From Foliimonas ilicis (lineage in GTDB: Bacteria > Pseudomonadota > Alphaproteobacteria > Rhizobiales > Rhizobiaceae), in the NCBI RefSeq assembly GCF_039939195.1, contig NZ_JBDUUH010000013.1, positions 1 through 64,000 on the forward strand: a stretch of DNA of 64,000 nt, given 5' to 3'. Below are positions 1-8,845 of the stretch, one piece after another (positions within the stretch are counted from its first letter, which is position 1; the number at the start of each line of letters is the position of its first letter). Below the pieces are notes generated by a model. That model was given only the letters and a program-made list of their open reading frames with translations. It did not search any database and was not told the origin of the DNA. The translations under genes and the position numbers were made by a program.

Positions 1-59
1 TCAAGGAAGTTTCTATCCGCGTCGCTCAGAACGACGAGGTCCGCCTGCCTGCCAACCAT
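1..59 (-). CDS. IS630-type transposase, N-terminal piece running off the window
   Basis: Reading leftward from an ATG at 57-59, the first 19 codons give MVGRQADLVVLSDADRNFL and the frame is still open at base 1. This resembles the start of IS630-family transposases, which open with a short leader followed by a stretch like LSDADR ahead of the helix-turn-helix. Only the extreme N-terminus is inside the window, so integrity cannot be judged. It lies about 65 bases from the IS5-type element, suggesting an insertion cluster at this edge. Confidence 0.5.
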   Translation of the reverse strand, partial: MVGRQADLVVLSDADRNFL

Positions 60-123
60 CGATCAAACTCCTGCTCTCGTGACAGAAGCTCAACCAAATG
101 AGGCTTACTTTGGTTCCAGGTGA

Positions 124-890
124 CTAGGACATAGACTCATTACCGCGTAGCCAGATGCGGATAGCGACGAGTTTGAGGGCGGCGAGGTAGTTCTCGGCCA
201 GCTTGTCGTATCGGGTCGCAATCCGACGGAACTGCTTGGCCTTGTTGAAGAAGCGTTCGACCAAGTTCCGCGCTCTGTAGAGGAAGGGGCTGAAGCAGAT
301 CGCGTCCTTGCGGTTGGCCTTGGGCGGAATGTTGGCCCATGCCTTTCGCTCGGTGACAGCATTGCGCAAGGCGTTGGCATCATAACCCTTGTCGGCGAGT
401 AGCATGGCACCCTCCGGCAATTCCTTGATCAAGTCCGCTGCGGAGGCGATGTCACTCATCTGGCCTGCCGTCAGCGTCAGCTTGATCGGCCTGCCTTGGG
501 CGTCGACAAGAGCATGGATTTTGGTTGTCAGCCCGCCTCGGGAACGACCGAGACAATGATCTCGATCCCCCTTTTTGCTGTCGCGCCCTGCTGATGGACG
601 CGAACAATGGAGGTGTCGATCATCTGCACCGTGCCGTCATGGGCTTTGGTAATGGCTTCCATGAGACGGTCCCATACACCTGCTTTCCGCCAGCGATTGA
701 AGCGGTTGTAGATGGTGGTGGGCGGGCCGTAACGGGCAGGCAGGTCGGTCCAGCGTGCGCCAGAACGCAAAACCCAGAAGATGCCGTTGAGCACGCGCCG
801 GTCGTCCACGCGGGGCACCCCGCGCACCTTGTTGGGCAAATGCGGCTGGATGGCGCACCACTCGAAGTCGGTCAGGTCATATCGGCTCAT
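124..890 (-). CDS. IS5-family transposase made by -1 ribosomal slippage
   Basis: The first frame (528-890, about 120 residues, starting MSRYDLTDFEWCAIQPHLPN) is the N-terminal DUF4096-type DNA-binding part of IS427-group transposases, with the usual WxxLPxRYGP region. The second frame (from about 576 down to 124) supplies the catalytic DDE core: GGLTTKIHALVD, LLADKGYDAN, and the C-terminal RNLVERFFNKAKQFRRIATRY block with the catalytic Glu in LVERFF. The two frames meet at an A5G5 run on the minus strand (567-576), the classical arrangement for programmed -1 frameshifting in this group. The joined product would be about 255 residues, a normal length. It catalyses cut-and-paste transposition of the surrounding element. 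Confidence 0.85.
567..576 (-). other. Slippery A5G5 run for -1 frameshift in IS5-type transposase
   Basis: On the minus strand the sequence reads GCAAAAAGGGGGATC. The upstream frame reads AAA AGG GGG and soon ends, while slipping back one base reads AAA AAG GGG GAT CGA and enters the long open catalytic frame. The position matches the boundary between the two transposase halves. Confidence 0.65.
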
Positions 891-930
891 GGCCTTTATG
901 AATCAGTTTTTGCTGCAGCTTGAAAGGCAG

Positions 931-1269
931 CTAATCCAGCCGCAAGTTCGCGAGCACCTCTGAGGCAATATCTTCAAGTCTACCTTGCAGAACGGGATTG
1001 GCGAGGTCGTGGATCGCGGCGAGGGTGACTTCCTCGCGGCCAGGTTCGTCCCGAATGTCCTCTCTGCCTTCAACCAAGTTCGCCCATGTTTCGACAGCAC
1101 CAGCGTCTAGCTCACCCGATAAAAACCGCTGGAGCACAGCGATGATGTGCTCCCGTTGAAGAGTGACAACGGGACTGGAATCCCAACTGAGCGCCTGAAG
1201 TCTGGCCTCGAGATCAGCCAGTGGAGCATCAAAGCGAATGAGTGAGGTGAGCGTCGCAGACCGGTCCAT
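931..1269 (-). CDS. Hypothetical protein, 112 aa
   Basis: An acidic, mostly helical small protein beginning MDRSATLTSLIRFDAPLADL with regular amphipathic spacing (LQREHIIAVLQRFLSGELDAG). I do not recognise a family. It ends only about 20 bases from the right edge of the IS5-type element, so the insertion sits immediately downstream without cutting it. Composition and lack of low-complexity runs argue for a real gene. There is no signal peptide or membrane segment. Similar short proteins are sometimes annotated as immunity-like or contact-dependent-inhibition partners, but nothing here supports that role. Confidence 0.55.
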   Translation of the reverse strand: MDRSATLTSLIRFDAPLADLEARLQALSWDSSPVVTLQREHIIAVLQRFLSGELDAGAVETWANLVEGREDIRDEPGREEVTLAAIHDLANPVLQGRLEDIASEVLANLRLD

Positions 1270-1319
1270 CCCGGCAGATTAGCGGCACATTGCACCAGCG
1301 GGAACCAAGGCCCCGCCAT

Positions 1320-1795
1320 TTTATGAGTTTACGTCCTAGGGCTGGATTAGCGAGGCGCTCGAAACTAAGCCGCCTGTTAAGCTAGGGTCAAGTTCTACAG
1401 ACGCTCGATCGCCAAGGGCTGAGTGTCTAGGAGAACAACTTGTCGATGACCACGTTTCCGCAGGACGCTCTACTTTTTCAATGTCAGTCACCTTCGCACC
1501 GGCTTTCCAATCTTTCCCAACAACTTGCGAGCGTCAGCAATCGCAATATAGCCCATTTCCTCTCCCGCATGGTCGCGGTGACGAATTCCATCACGAATTA
1601 GCGCCCGAAGTTAAGGGGACTGCAAAGCACCCATGAGCTCGAGACATCCTCGATCCGTATCAGCGCATCGCTCAGAAGGTGAAGCCTCGCAATTTCAGTA
1701 CGGAACTGACCTCGGTCAGCAGGGTTACTGTAGTAACCGAAGCAAGCTTTACCCATCGACCGGTGGAATAGCGATTGCTCACCTTGGAGATCAAA
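1320..1795. other. Intergenic stretch without a supported gene
   Basis: About 475 bases with short overlapping reading frames on both strands, none with a recognisable domain or a good ribosome-binding site. It precedes the host-attachment-family gene at 1796 and probably contains its promoter; I see no clear sigma-70 hexamers. Confidence 0.5.
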
Positions 1796-2200
1796 ATGAA
1801 AATTTCTCAAGACACGATTATTGCCGTCGCCGATGGTGAGAAGCTTAGCCTTTTCAAGAATGAGGGCGATGCGGCGAATGTCAAGCTGAAGGCCATGCCG
1901 TCAGCGGATGTCGATAGCTCAAAAATCTCGTCAGGCGGCCGCCATTCCAGCAGTTCCGCAAATCCTGATGACAGCCAACAGGACGAAGACGGTTTCAGCA
2001 ACGGCGTTGTCAATATGCTGAACAAGCAGGTCCTTGACGGGAAAATCAAAAGCCTCGTTATCGTGGCGGCACCGCGTACACTGGGAGAAATGCGTAAGAG
2101 TTACCACAAGTCGCTGTCCGATATTCTTCTCGGCGAACTGGACAAGGATTTAACGGGCCATTCGATGCAGGATATCGAAAAGGCGCTTGCCTCAGCGTAG
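1796..2200 (+). CDS. Host attachment protein family (baeRF-like release-factor fold)
   Basis: A 134-residue protein starting MKISQDTIIAVADGEKLSLF, the hallmark opening of the Host_attach family (PF10116), whose fold is related to archaeal/eukaryotic release factor domains. The family was named for a role in Agrobacterium attachment to plant cells, but the biochemical function is not known. Central residues are Ser/Gly/Asp rich (SSGGRHSSSSANPDDSQQDE) and the C-terminal half carries VIVAAPRTLGEMRKSYHKSL, another conserved block. I chose the ATG at 1796 over an in-frame upstream start at 1775 because TTGGAGA at 1784-1790 is correctly spaced and the family begins at MKI. A strong hairpin follows 30 bases downstream, so it is probably monocistronic. 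Confidence 0.85.
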   Translation: MKISQDTIIAVADGEKLSLFKNEGDAANVKLKAMPSADVDSSKISSGGRHSSSSANPDDSQQDEDGFSNGVVNMLNKQVLDGKIKSLVIVAAPRTLGEMRKSYHKSLSDILLGELDKDLTGHSMQDIEKALASA

Positions 2201-2232
2201 ACTACTTTCCGCTGCTGCCAGACAATGCTTCA

Positions 2233-2265
2233 AGGGGCGTCCGTCGATTTTTGACGGACGCCCCT
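2233..2265. terminator. Strong hairpin between convergent genes, probable bidirectional terminator
   Basis: Perfect 13-bp stem (AGGGGCGTCCGTC, 2233-2245, pairing with 2253-2265) with a 7-base loop. It lies between the plus-strand host-attachment gene (ends 2200) and the minus-strand aldo/keto reductase (ends 2321). There is no T-tract on either side, so termination may rely on the stem alone or on Rho. Confidence 0.65.
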
Positions 2266-2320
2266 GCTAATCGAAACGATGTGAACTGCGCAGGCCTTAG
2301 GTAAACAAATTTCGGACGCG

Positions 2321-3307
2321 CTATTCGTGTCCCGACAGATTGTGTGGAACGTAGGATCTTTCGAGCTTTTTAAGCTGTTCTGAACTCAGAGCGAGTTCAA
2401 GTGCTTCGAGTCCATCATCCAGATGTTTCGGCTTCGTCGCGCCAACTATCGGAGCTGTTACACCAGGCTTTTGCAGAAGCCATGCAAGTGCTACTTGCGC
2501 TCGAGGTCGCTTCAGTTCGTCAGCGATTTCACCGACTTGGGCTACAACGTCACGGTCGGCATCAGCCGCTTTGCTGTAATAATTTGCGCCGACACTATCA
2601 TTTGCCGCGCGTTGGGTTACCGGCTCGTCTGACCACGGCCTCGTCAATCGTCCTCTGGCCAATGGCGACCAGGGAATAATCCCGATGCCTTCGGATATGC
2701 AAAGCGGCAGCATCTCCCGCTCTTCTTCGCGATAGAGCAGATTGAGGTGGTTCTGCATGGAAACAAATTGGGCCCAACCCCGCTCTCTCTGAATACCGAG
2801 AGCTTTCATGAACTGCCAGGCAAACATCGATGACGCTCCGATGTAACGGGCCTTTCCGGTTTTCACTATTTCGTTCAATGCATCGAGAGTTTCTTCGATG
2901 GGGGTTGCGTCATCCCAGCGGTGTATCTGCAGAAGGTCGATGTAGTCGGTGTTCAATCGCCGTAGACTGTTATCTACCTCGGTAAAAATCGCTTTGCGAG
3001 ACAGCCCGCCCGCATTCACGTGATGTGACATCGGATAGAAAATTTTTGTGGCGAGAACGACTTCGTCGCGAGACGCGAAGTCTCGAACTGCTCGCCCAAG
3101 CACTTCCTCGCTCGCGCCATCGGAATAGACATTGGCGGTGTCGAACAGGTTGATCCCAGCTTCAAGCGCCTTGCGGATATACCCCCTGCCATCTTCTTCG
3201 TTAAGCACCCAGCTATGGTTGCCTCTCGTTGGGTCGCCATAACTCATGCAACCAAGTCCGATGCGCGAAATCTTTAATCCGCTATTGCCCAGATTAGTAT
3301 ATTTCAT
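2321..3307 (-). CDS. Aldo/keto reductase
   Basis: A 328-residue NADPH-dependent aldo/keto reductase. The catalytic tetrad is intact: Asp56 and Tyr61 in FDTANVYSDG, Lys88 in LATKIF, His129 in LLQIHRWD. The C-terminal nucleotide-binding part shows VALAWLLQKPGVTAPIVGAT. Such enzymes reduce aldehydes or ketones in the cytosol. It is the last gene of the minus-strand operon that begins at 10377, 8 bases after the CoA-transferase stop, and so probably handles a carbonyl intermediate or by-product of that pathway. The substrate cannot be read from sequence. The start at 3307 gives the family-typical opening MKYTNLGNSGLKISRIGLG. A strong hairpin follows its stop. Confidence 0.92.
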   Translation of the reverse strand: MKYTNLGNSGLKISRIGLGCMSYGDPTRGNHSWVLNEEDGRGYIRKALEAGINLFDTANVYSDGASEEVLGRAVRDFASRDEVVLATKIFYPMSHHVNAGGLSRKAIFTEVDNSLRRLNTDYIDLLQIHRWDDATPIEETLDALNEIVKTGKARYIGASSMFAWQFMKALGIQRERGWAQFVSMQNHLNLLYREEEREMLPLCISEGIGIIPWSPLARGRLTRPWSDEPVTQRAANDSVGANYYSKAADADRDVVAQVGEIADELKRPRAQVALAWLLQKPGVTAPIVGATKPKHLDDGLEALELALSSEQLKKLERSYVPHNLSGHE

Positions 3308-3315
3308 GTCAAAAC

Positions 3316-4845
3316 CTATGAAAGGAACAGTTCGCGATCCATCAGGACCGGCGTAGAGGGGATGAGAGGCGCAAAATCCATACGGTCGAGGATGTCAGTT
3401 CGAATATCGATGCCAGGTGCGACTTCAGTAAGAACCAACCCTTGATCGGTAAGCTTAAAAACAGCCCGTTCCGTTATCAAAAGTGCCTCATGGCCAAGCT
3501 TTAGTGCTTGGGAGCCAGAGTATGTGATCTGTTCGACTTTACCTACGAGTTTACGGATCTGCCCTGGCCGACGCACGTTTAGACCGGCGTTTTCGACAGA
3601 AATATCTGTCCCCTTCGTATCGAAAGTGCCGCAAAAGACGACTTTACGGGCATTCTGGGCGATGTCCATAAAACCACCCGGTCCCACTGTCAGACCGCCG
3701 AGCTTCGAGACGTTCACGTCCCCTTGCGCATCGATCTCGCCGAAGCCCAGAAACGCAATATCCAGACCTCCTCCCGAATAAAAATCGAATTGTGATGGAC
3801 CGTCGATCATTGCGCTGGCGCTGCGGGCGTATCCAAAGTGCAAACCTACCAGCAGTGATCCGCCATAAGTCCCATGTTCAATGGTCTGGTAGTAACGGTC
3901 GACATCGCCTTTGCTGGCAATGATCTTAGCCACACCTTCACCGATGCCGACGCCGAAATTGATGACTGAATCATCGGCCAGTTCCGCGTGTGCTCGTCTG
4001 GCTATGATGGCGCGGACGCCGAGCTCTTCCGGAGTCTCTGGAGGCGGGGGACCACGATGCTCGCCCGATATCGTCGGATCATACCCAATTTCGTAGCTCA
4101 TGCGCTGGTCTGGATCGACGACTACGGCATCCACAATTGCCCCCGGTACGCGAACAGAACGAGCGGGCAAAGAGTTTCGATCGACGGCTGTTCGGACCTG
4201 CGCTATTACGATGCCGCCTGAGTTGTGTGCTGCGAGTGCAGCAGCGTACACATCGATATTTGCTGCTTCCTGATCCAGCGAGATGTTGCCGTCCGCGTCA
4301 GCGAACGATCCGCGAATGATTGCAACGTCTACCGGGAAAGATTTGTACCAAAGCAATTCCTGGCCGCCGATATTCACCAGTTCGACCATCTCGTCTTTTG
4401 CGGCATCGTTCATTCTGCCGCCTTGATGACGTGGGTCCACAAAGGTCCCCAATCCGACATGCGTAAACAGGCCCGGTCGTTTGCCACCGATTTCCCGGTA
4501 TAGCTGCATGACGCAACCACTTGGGAGGACATACGCCTCGATCTCGTTGTCGCGCGCAAGTTCCTGCATTCGAGGCGACCAGACCCAGTGGCCACCCACT
4601 ACTTTTTTGACCAACCCCTTGTGAGCGAAGTGGTTCATCCCCTCGGATTTTTTGTCGCCGATCCCGAGCGCGTGAATGACATTTAGGTTTCGCGGACTGC
4701 CGGACTGTTGAAATTTCCGCGAGATCGCCCTGAAGACGTGAGTTGGCTCCATCAACCCGCCGCCACCGCCAATCAGGGCCACGGTGCTGCCGTCGCGTAT
4801 CAAATCAACGGCGTTCTCTGCAGACATGAATTTGTTGCGTGTCAT
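3316..4845 (-). CDS. Acyl-CoA:acetate/3-ketoacid CoA-transferase, fused alpha-beta (family I)
   Basis: A 509-residue protein combining both subunits of family I CoA-transferases. The N-terminal half has the glycine-rich IGGGGGLMEP loop (about residues 25-34). The C-terminal half has the catalytic glutamate Glu323 in TIEHGTYGGS, which forms the glutamyl-CoA thioester, and the oxyanion-region GGLTVGPGGFMDIAQNARKVVF. Length and order match propionate/acetoacetate CoA-transferase-like proteins (YdiF type). Its start codon overlaps the stop of the MaoC-type gene (ATGA), implying translational coupling. In this operon it most likely activates a carboxylic acid to its CoA ester using acetyl- or succinyl-CoA, but the acid is unknown. 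Confidence 0.9.
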   Translation of the reverse strand: MTRNKFMSAENAVDLIRDGSTVALIGGGGGLMEPTHVFRAISRKFQQSGSPRNLNVIHALGIGDKKSEGMNHFAHKGLVKKVVGGHWVWSPRMQELARDNEIEAYVLPSGCVMQLYREIGGKRPGLFTHVGLGTFVDPRHQGGRMNDAAKDEMVELVNIGGQELLWYKSFPVDVAIIRGSFADADGNISLDQEAANIDVYAAALAAHNSGGIVIAQVRTAVDRNSLPARSVRVPGAIVDAVVVDPDQRMSYEIGYDPTISGEHRGPPPPETPEELGVRAIIARRAHAELADDSVINFGVGIGEGVAKIIASKGDVDRYYQTIEHGTYGGSLLVGLHFGYARSASAMIDGPSQFDFYSGGGLDIAFLGFGEIDAQGDVNVSKLGGLTVGPGGFMDIAQNARKVVFCGTFDTKGTDISVENAGLNVRRPGQIRKLVGKVEQITYSGSQALKLGHEALLITERAVFKLTDQGLVLTEVAPGIDIRTDILDRMDFAPLIPSTPVLMDRELFLS

Positions 4846-5309
4846 GCGACTGCCTCTGTCGCGGTGACCTCACGTCTCGGCACCATTAGCCGGTGTTCAC
4901 CTTCCTGCACGATTTCGTCATGCTGGTTAAGAAGCTGTACCTCGATAAAGAAGATTCCCATCGTGGGCTTGCTTTTCGACGTGCGTTTATCGGCAATCCG
5001 GTAGCGGACTTGCAGGGTGTCGCCTATTCTGATCGGACGCTTGAAATTCCAGGTCCATCCCAGCGCAATCCCGTCTTTGAAGAAGGCAGACTGCACTTTG
5101 AGCCCATCCGTGAGGCTCAGCCCCATCAAGCCGTGAGCGATCCTTCCGCCAAATTCGGTTGTGCGGGCATAAACTTCGTCCATGTGAACGGGTGAGAAAT
5201 CACCAGCAACGCCCGCATAACCAAGGACATGTCCTTCCGTGACTGTAACTCTCGGAGTTAGGCGTTCATCGCCCACATTTATGTCTTCGAAAAAATTGCC
5301 GGGAAGCAT
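4842..5309 (-). CDS. MaoC-like hot-dog hydratase/dehydratase
   Basis: A 155-residue single hot-dog-fold protein of the MaoC/R-specific enoyl-CoA hydratase superfamily. The active-site dyad is visible in VAGDFSPVHMDEVYA (Asp37 and His42), and IAHGLMGLSLTDGL follows as the usual conserved helix. It would hydrate a trans-2-enoyl-CoA or dehydrate the corresponding 3-hydroxyacyl-CoA. I prefer the ATG at 5309 to the one four codons upstream, because GAGGA then sits six bases before the start. It lies 41 bases after the alcohol dehydrogenase and overlaps the CoA-transferase by four bases, so the two probably act on consecutive CoA intermediates. Confidence 0.88.
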   Translation of the reverse strand: MLPGNFFEDINVGDERLTPRVTVTEGHVLGYAGVAGDFSPVHMDEVYARTTEFGGRIAHGLMGLSLTDGLKVQSAFFKDGIALGWTWNFKRPIRIGDTLQVRYRIADKRTSKSKPTMGIFFIEVQLLNQHDEIVQEGEHRLMVPRREVTATEAVA

Positions 5310-5350
5310 TTTGGTCCTCATGAAAAAACGGGCACGGTGGCCACGCGTAA

Positions 5351-6376
5351 TTACGGCCGCAGAAGTAGACGACCGGTTGTTTGTCGATTTGAGATTGCAT
5401 GATGGGCGTTGGCGACTTCTTCGAGCCCAATCACCCTGTCGATGTGCGGTTTGATCCGGGTTTCAGCCATGAAGGTAAGCACTTCGACCAGTTCAGCCGT
5501 CGATGCGCTCTGCACGCCGTAGAATTCCCATTCTTTTAAGACGAACAGGCCGAGGTTAATTTCGATAGGATTGCCGTGCAGTTCACCCACGATGGCGCAT
5601 CTGCCTCCCGCGGCAAGCCCTCGTAGCGTGCCTCCAAATGTCGGAGAACCGACGAGCTCGATCGCTGCGTCAGCACCGCGGCCACCGGTAAGATTCCGAA
5701 CTTCTTGTCCGAAATTTCCGTCCTCACTTACGATGACCTCGGCACCTGCACTCTTAAGATCATCGACCTTCGACGCGTTGCTGGTGATGGCAATTGATCG
5801 GGCGCCGATTTCTTTGGCAATCTGCAATGCAGCAGTACCCAGTCCGCCGCTGGCACCTGTTACGATCACACTCTCACCTTCTTTCACTCGGCAAGCGTGG
5901 ATAAGCGCTTTATAAGGCGGGCCATAAACACAGGCTGCAAGAGCTGCGTGCTCAAGAGGCAGGCTGTGCGGAACTCTGACGAGATTTTTAGCCGGAAGGG
6001 CTGCAAATTCGGAGTACCCTCCGTCACGGGTTTGACCAATGTCACCGCCTGATTGACGACAAAGCGATGGACGTCCCAACAAGCAATTGTGACATTCCCC
6101 GCACGCTTGAAAATTTGAAGATGCAACGCGGTCTCCAATATCAAATCCGGTAACTTGCTCGCCAACTTCGACGACCTCACCCGCCAATTCATGCCCCATC
6201 ACCCTGGGCAGCGTCAGTCGCGAGCGAATACCCTGGCGCAAGATCAGATCGAGATGACAGACGCCGCAAAACGCTACTCGAACGACGACCTCCGTTGCTT
6301 TCGCCCTCGGCTTGCTGACCTCGGTGCACACCAGAACCTCTGGTCCACCGAACTCCCTGAGCAGTACCGCCTTCAC
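5351..6376 (-). CDS. Zinc-binding medium-chain alcohol dehydrogenase
   Basis: A 341-residue MDR-family dehydrogenase. Catalytic zinc ligands are in CGVCHLDLILRQG and the GHE of VMGHELAGEV. The structural zinc lobe is CGECHNCLLGRPSLC, and the Rossmann motif is VTGASGGLGTAAL. It oxidises an alcohol or reduces an aldehyde/ketone with NAD(P). Translation appears to start at GTG 6376 with AAGGGAG upstream. It lies 38 bases after the ABC ATPase gene and is co-transcribed with it, linking uptake to oxidation of the imported compound. Substrate is unassigned; the operon context suggests a hydroxylated acid or its reduced derivative. Confidence 0.9.
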   Translation of the reverse strand: MKAVLLREFGGPEVLVCTEVSKPRAKATEVVVRVAFCGVCHLDLILRQGIRSRLTLPRVMGHELAGEVVEVGEQVTGFDIGDRVASSNFQACGECHNCLLGRPSLCRQSGGDIGQTRDGGYSEFAALPAKNLVRVPHSLPLEHAALAACVYGPPYKALIHACRVKEGESVIVTGASGGLGTAALQIAKEIGARSIAITSNASKVDDLKSAGAEVIVSEDGNFGQEVRNLTGGRGADAAIELVGSPTFGGTLRGLAAGGRCAIVGELHGNPIEINLGLFVLKEWEFYGVQSASTAELVEVLTFMAETRIKPHIDRVIGLEEVANAHHAISNRQTTGRLLLRP

Positions 6377-6414
6377 GTGCTCGCTCCCTTGCGATCTGTA
6401 TTATCGTCAATGGT

Positions 6415-7212
6415 TCAATTGTGGAGAATCTGTCCGAGAAACTCGCGCAGTCGCGGATTTTCCGGGTTCTCAAAGAATTCTTTTGGTGGGGCTTCAACGA
6501 CGATTTCGCCGGCTGCCATAAAGATAACCCTGTCCGCGACACTTCGCGCGAAACCCATTTCATGGGTTACGCAAAGCATAGTCATCCCTTCGTCAGCGAG
6601 GGCGACCATCGTATCGAGCACTTCACGCACCATTTCGGGATCCAATGCGGATGTGGGCTCGTCGAACAACATAATCTTGGGGGACATGCACAGCGCACGC
6701 GCTATGGCGACACGTTGCTGTTGTCCACCTGACAGTTCGGCCGGGTATTTATTTGCCTGCTCGGGAATTCGCACCCGTTCCAAAAATTTGATCGCTGTTT
6801 GCGACGCTTCTGCTTTTGATTTGCCACGCACACGCATTGGCGCGAGCATGCAGTTTTGCATGACCGTCAAATGCGGGAACAGATTGAATTGCTGGAAAAC
6901 CATGCCGACTTCGGCCCGAATGGCATCGACATTTCGCGCAACAGTAGTCAGTTCATTGCCATCAACGACAATCCGGCCTTTCTGGAAAACGTCCAGATGA
7001 TTTATGCAACGGATAAGTGTGGATTTTCCTGACCCAGAAGGGCCGCAAATTACAACACGCTCCCGCTCTGCAACCTTTAGATTAACGTTCTTGAGTGCAT
7101 GGAATTCACCGAACCACTTGTCCAATCCTTCAATTGTAATAATCGGTTCTTTCGAAACGGAAGAATTGGAAAGATTGTGATCAGGCATCAAGCCGGTATC
7201 GTTGTCGGTCAT
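6415..7212 (-). CDS. Polar amino-acid-type ABC transporter, ATP-binding protein
   Basis: A 265-residue GlnQ/HisP-like ATPase. Walker A is GPSGSGKST, the signature is LSGGQQQRVAIA, Walker B is IMLFDEPTSALD, and the H-loop lies in CVTHEMGFA. The Q-loop region VGMVFQQFNLFPHLTV is typical of the polar amino acid uptake (PAAT) subfamily. It powers import by the two permeases and binding protein encoded just upstream (7283-9514). I chose the ATG at 7212; an in-frame start four codons earlier is possible, but GAGAACC then precedes the chosen start. The N-terminal 20 residues form a short extension absent from many homologues. Confidence 0.93.
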   Translation of the reverse strand: MTDNDTGLMPDHNLSNSSVSKEPIITIEGLDKWFGEFHALKNVNLKVAERERVVICGPSGSGKSTLIRCINHLDVFQKGRIVVDGNELTTVARNVDAIRAEVGMVFQQFNLFPHLTVMQNCMLAPMRVRGKSKAEASQTAIKFLERVRIPEQANKYPAELSGGQQQRVAIARALCMSPKIMLFDEPTSALDPEMVREVLDTMVALADEGMTMLCVTHEMGFARSVADRVIFMAAGEIVVEAPPKEFFENPENPRLREFLGQILHN

Positions 7213-7282
7213 CTTGGTTCTCACATCGGCTTCTCAGTCACGGGTGGCAGGAGCCGCCCGTGACTGAGATCGTTTGGATGAT

Positions 7283-8146
7283 TTATTCGGTAACGCTTAC
7301 GGGAAGTGCGTCGGGGCCTTCGCCCGTCGTTGGCAGCTTGGCGATGTCGCCTCCGATCCACTCCTTATAGAGAGCGGCGAGCTCGCCGCTTTCCGTCTTG
7401 CGAGCAACGAAATCGCTCAAATAATCAGCGAATTCGCGTGACTGGGGTCGAACTGCAAAAGCGTTGAATGCTCGAGCCACAACGAACTGCTGAGTGAACT
7501 TTCCCTCACCGGCCACTTTGGCAATGTTGCCGACCTGGGTGGAGGCTCCGCCGATAATGTCGACCTGGCCCGAAAGAAGGGCCTGAATGGTTGTTGCGTC
7601 GTCGTCGAAACGCTGAATTGTCGAGCCCTCAGGCTTTGCCTGGGTCACTGAAATGTCCTGTGGCGTGCCGCGAGGAACGCCGACGCGCAGGCCCTTCAGC
7701 TCCTCATAACCTTTAACATTGAGGTCGGAGCGACCGATGAAAACCGTATCATTGTTGACATAGGGCCTTGCGAAGAGAACGACTTTCTGTCGATCCGCAA
7801 AAATCCCCATGACGGCTGCGAGCATATCGACTTGCCCCGTCAGAAGTGTCGCGACACGATTGGATGACGTCACTGGCGTAAACTGAGCCTCAACGCCCAG
7901 ATCTGCTGCAACCATCCGGCAGAGCTCGATATCGAACCCTGTGAGTTTGCCTGACGGATCAGTAAATCCCCACGGCACCTGGGCGACTTGGGAACCCACC
8001 TTGAGGACTCCCGCGTCTTTGATTTCTTGCACAGTTTGCGCCATTGCTGACGGTACGCTTACAAGCGCGGATGCACTTGCGATGGTCGCTGCCGCGGCCC
8101 AAAGCGCCAGCTTGCGACCGGCCGTTTTCAAATTGAAATTTAGCAT
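7283..8146 (-). CDS. ABC transporter periplasmic substrate-binding protein (PAAT type)
   Basis: A 287-residue bacterial solute-binding protein of family 3. A signal peptide of about 36 residues ends at PSAMAQ. The mature part shows the ligand-domain pattern GVLKVGSQVAQVPWGFTDPSGK and GFDIELCRMVAADLG. Periplasmic binding of a polar amino-acid-like or organic-acid ligand is expected. A strong GGAGGAG Shine-Dalgarno lies before the start, stronger than for the permeases, consistent with the usual excess of binding protein. Because the operon is linked to an AroE-like enzyme and a quiC remnant, the ligand may be a hydroaromatic acid rather than an amino acid; that is inference. Confidence 0.9.
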   Translation of the reverse strand: MLNFNLKTAGRKLALWAAAATIASASALVSVPSAMAQTVQEIKDAGVLKVGSQVAQVPWGFTDPSGKLTGFDIELCRMVAADLGVEAQFTPVTSSNRVATLLTGQVDMLAAVMGIFADRQKVVLFARPYVNNDTVFIGRSDLNVKGYEELKGLRVGVPRGTPQDISVTQAKPEGSTIQRFDDDATTIQALLSGQVDIIGGASTQVGNIAKVAGEGKFTQQFVVARAFNAFAVRPQSREFADYLSDFVARKTESGELAALYKEWIGGDIAKLPTTGEGPDALPVSVTE

Positions 8147-8182
8147 TCCTCACTCCTCCAGATTGACGGCTTGTGCCGCGCT

Positions 8183-8833
8183 TTAAGTTTTTCGATTGAA
8201 TTTTTTCGCAAGTCGCATGCTGTACATCGACAGGGGAAAGCAGATCGCGAAGTAGAAGATTCCCGCTACCCCATAAGCCAGCAAAGGCTTGTAGGTTGTG
8301 CTGGCAACTATCTGGGCCGATCTCGAAAGTTCGACAAAACCGATGATGGCCGCGAGTGACGTTCCTTTGATAAGCTGTACGGAAAAGCCAACCGTGGGTG
8401 CCAATGAAAGACGGAAGGCTTGCGGGAGAACAATGTCTTTTAGCCGGTGCCAATATGACAAACCAAGTGCCGCTGCGGCTTCAGATTGGCCGCGGGGAAC
8501 AGCTTGGATACCACCTCGCCATATCTCTCCCAGATACGCACTCGCGTGGAGCGTTAAACCGATTGTCACGGCAGTCCATGGATTCACCGGGAACCCGAGA
8601 ACCGGGAGCCCGTAGTACGCCAGAAACAACTGAAGAAGCATTGGCGTGCCTTGGAAAAAATCGATGTATGCGGAGCTTAATCGTTCCAAAAGAGAGAAGC
8701 CTGACGTTCGTGCCAAAGCTACAAGAAGACCAAATAGCCCACCCATTCCAAAGGCGATCGCAGATAGGATTAGTGTGGCTTTAACCCCGGCAAGGATCAC
8801 GAGAACGGCGTTATAATCAAAGCTCTGTATCAA
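8183..8833 (-). CDS. ABC transporter permease (PAAT type)
   Basis: A 216-residue inner-membrane permease with about five hydrophobic helices and the cytoplasmic EAA loop GQSEAAAALGLSYWHRLKDI, which contacts the ATPase. The annotated start is a TTG at 8833 preceded by GGGAGG at good spacing. It pairs with the second permease at 8846-9514, from which it is separated by only 12 bases, to form the membrane channel of the importer. Confidence 0.9.
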   Translation of the reverse strand: MIQSFDYNAVLVILAGVKATLILSAIAFGMGGLFGLLVALARTSGFSLLERLSSAYIDFFQGTPMLLQLFLAYYGLPVLGFPVNPWTAVTIGLTLHASAYLGEIWRGGIQAVPRGQSEAAAALGLSYWHRLKDIVLPQAFRLSLAPTVGFSVQLIKGTSLAAIIGFVELSRSAQIVASTTYKPLLAYGVAGIFYFAICFPLSMYSMRLAKKFNRKT

Positions 8834-8845
8834 ATAAGCCTCCCG

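Larger units (their letters stand above)
108..912 (-). mobile_element. IS5-family (IS427-group) insertion sequence
   Basis: A compact element of roughly 800 bp carries a single transposase read in two frames (124-890). The ends are only approximately placed. The left edge carries GACTCATTA near 134 and the right edge, read in reverse complement, carries GATTCATAA near 907, which may be the inner part of imperfect terminal inverted repeats. I could not establish a target-site duplication. The element appears complete and potentially active because both transposase frames are open up to the slippage site. Confidence 0.7.

Noticed and set aside
4900..6200. Plus-strand frames within the catabolic operon
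   Set aside because: Short shadow frames of the minus-strand alcohol dehydrogenase and MaoC-type genes without motifs.
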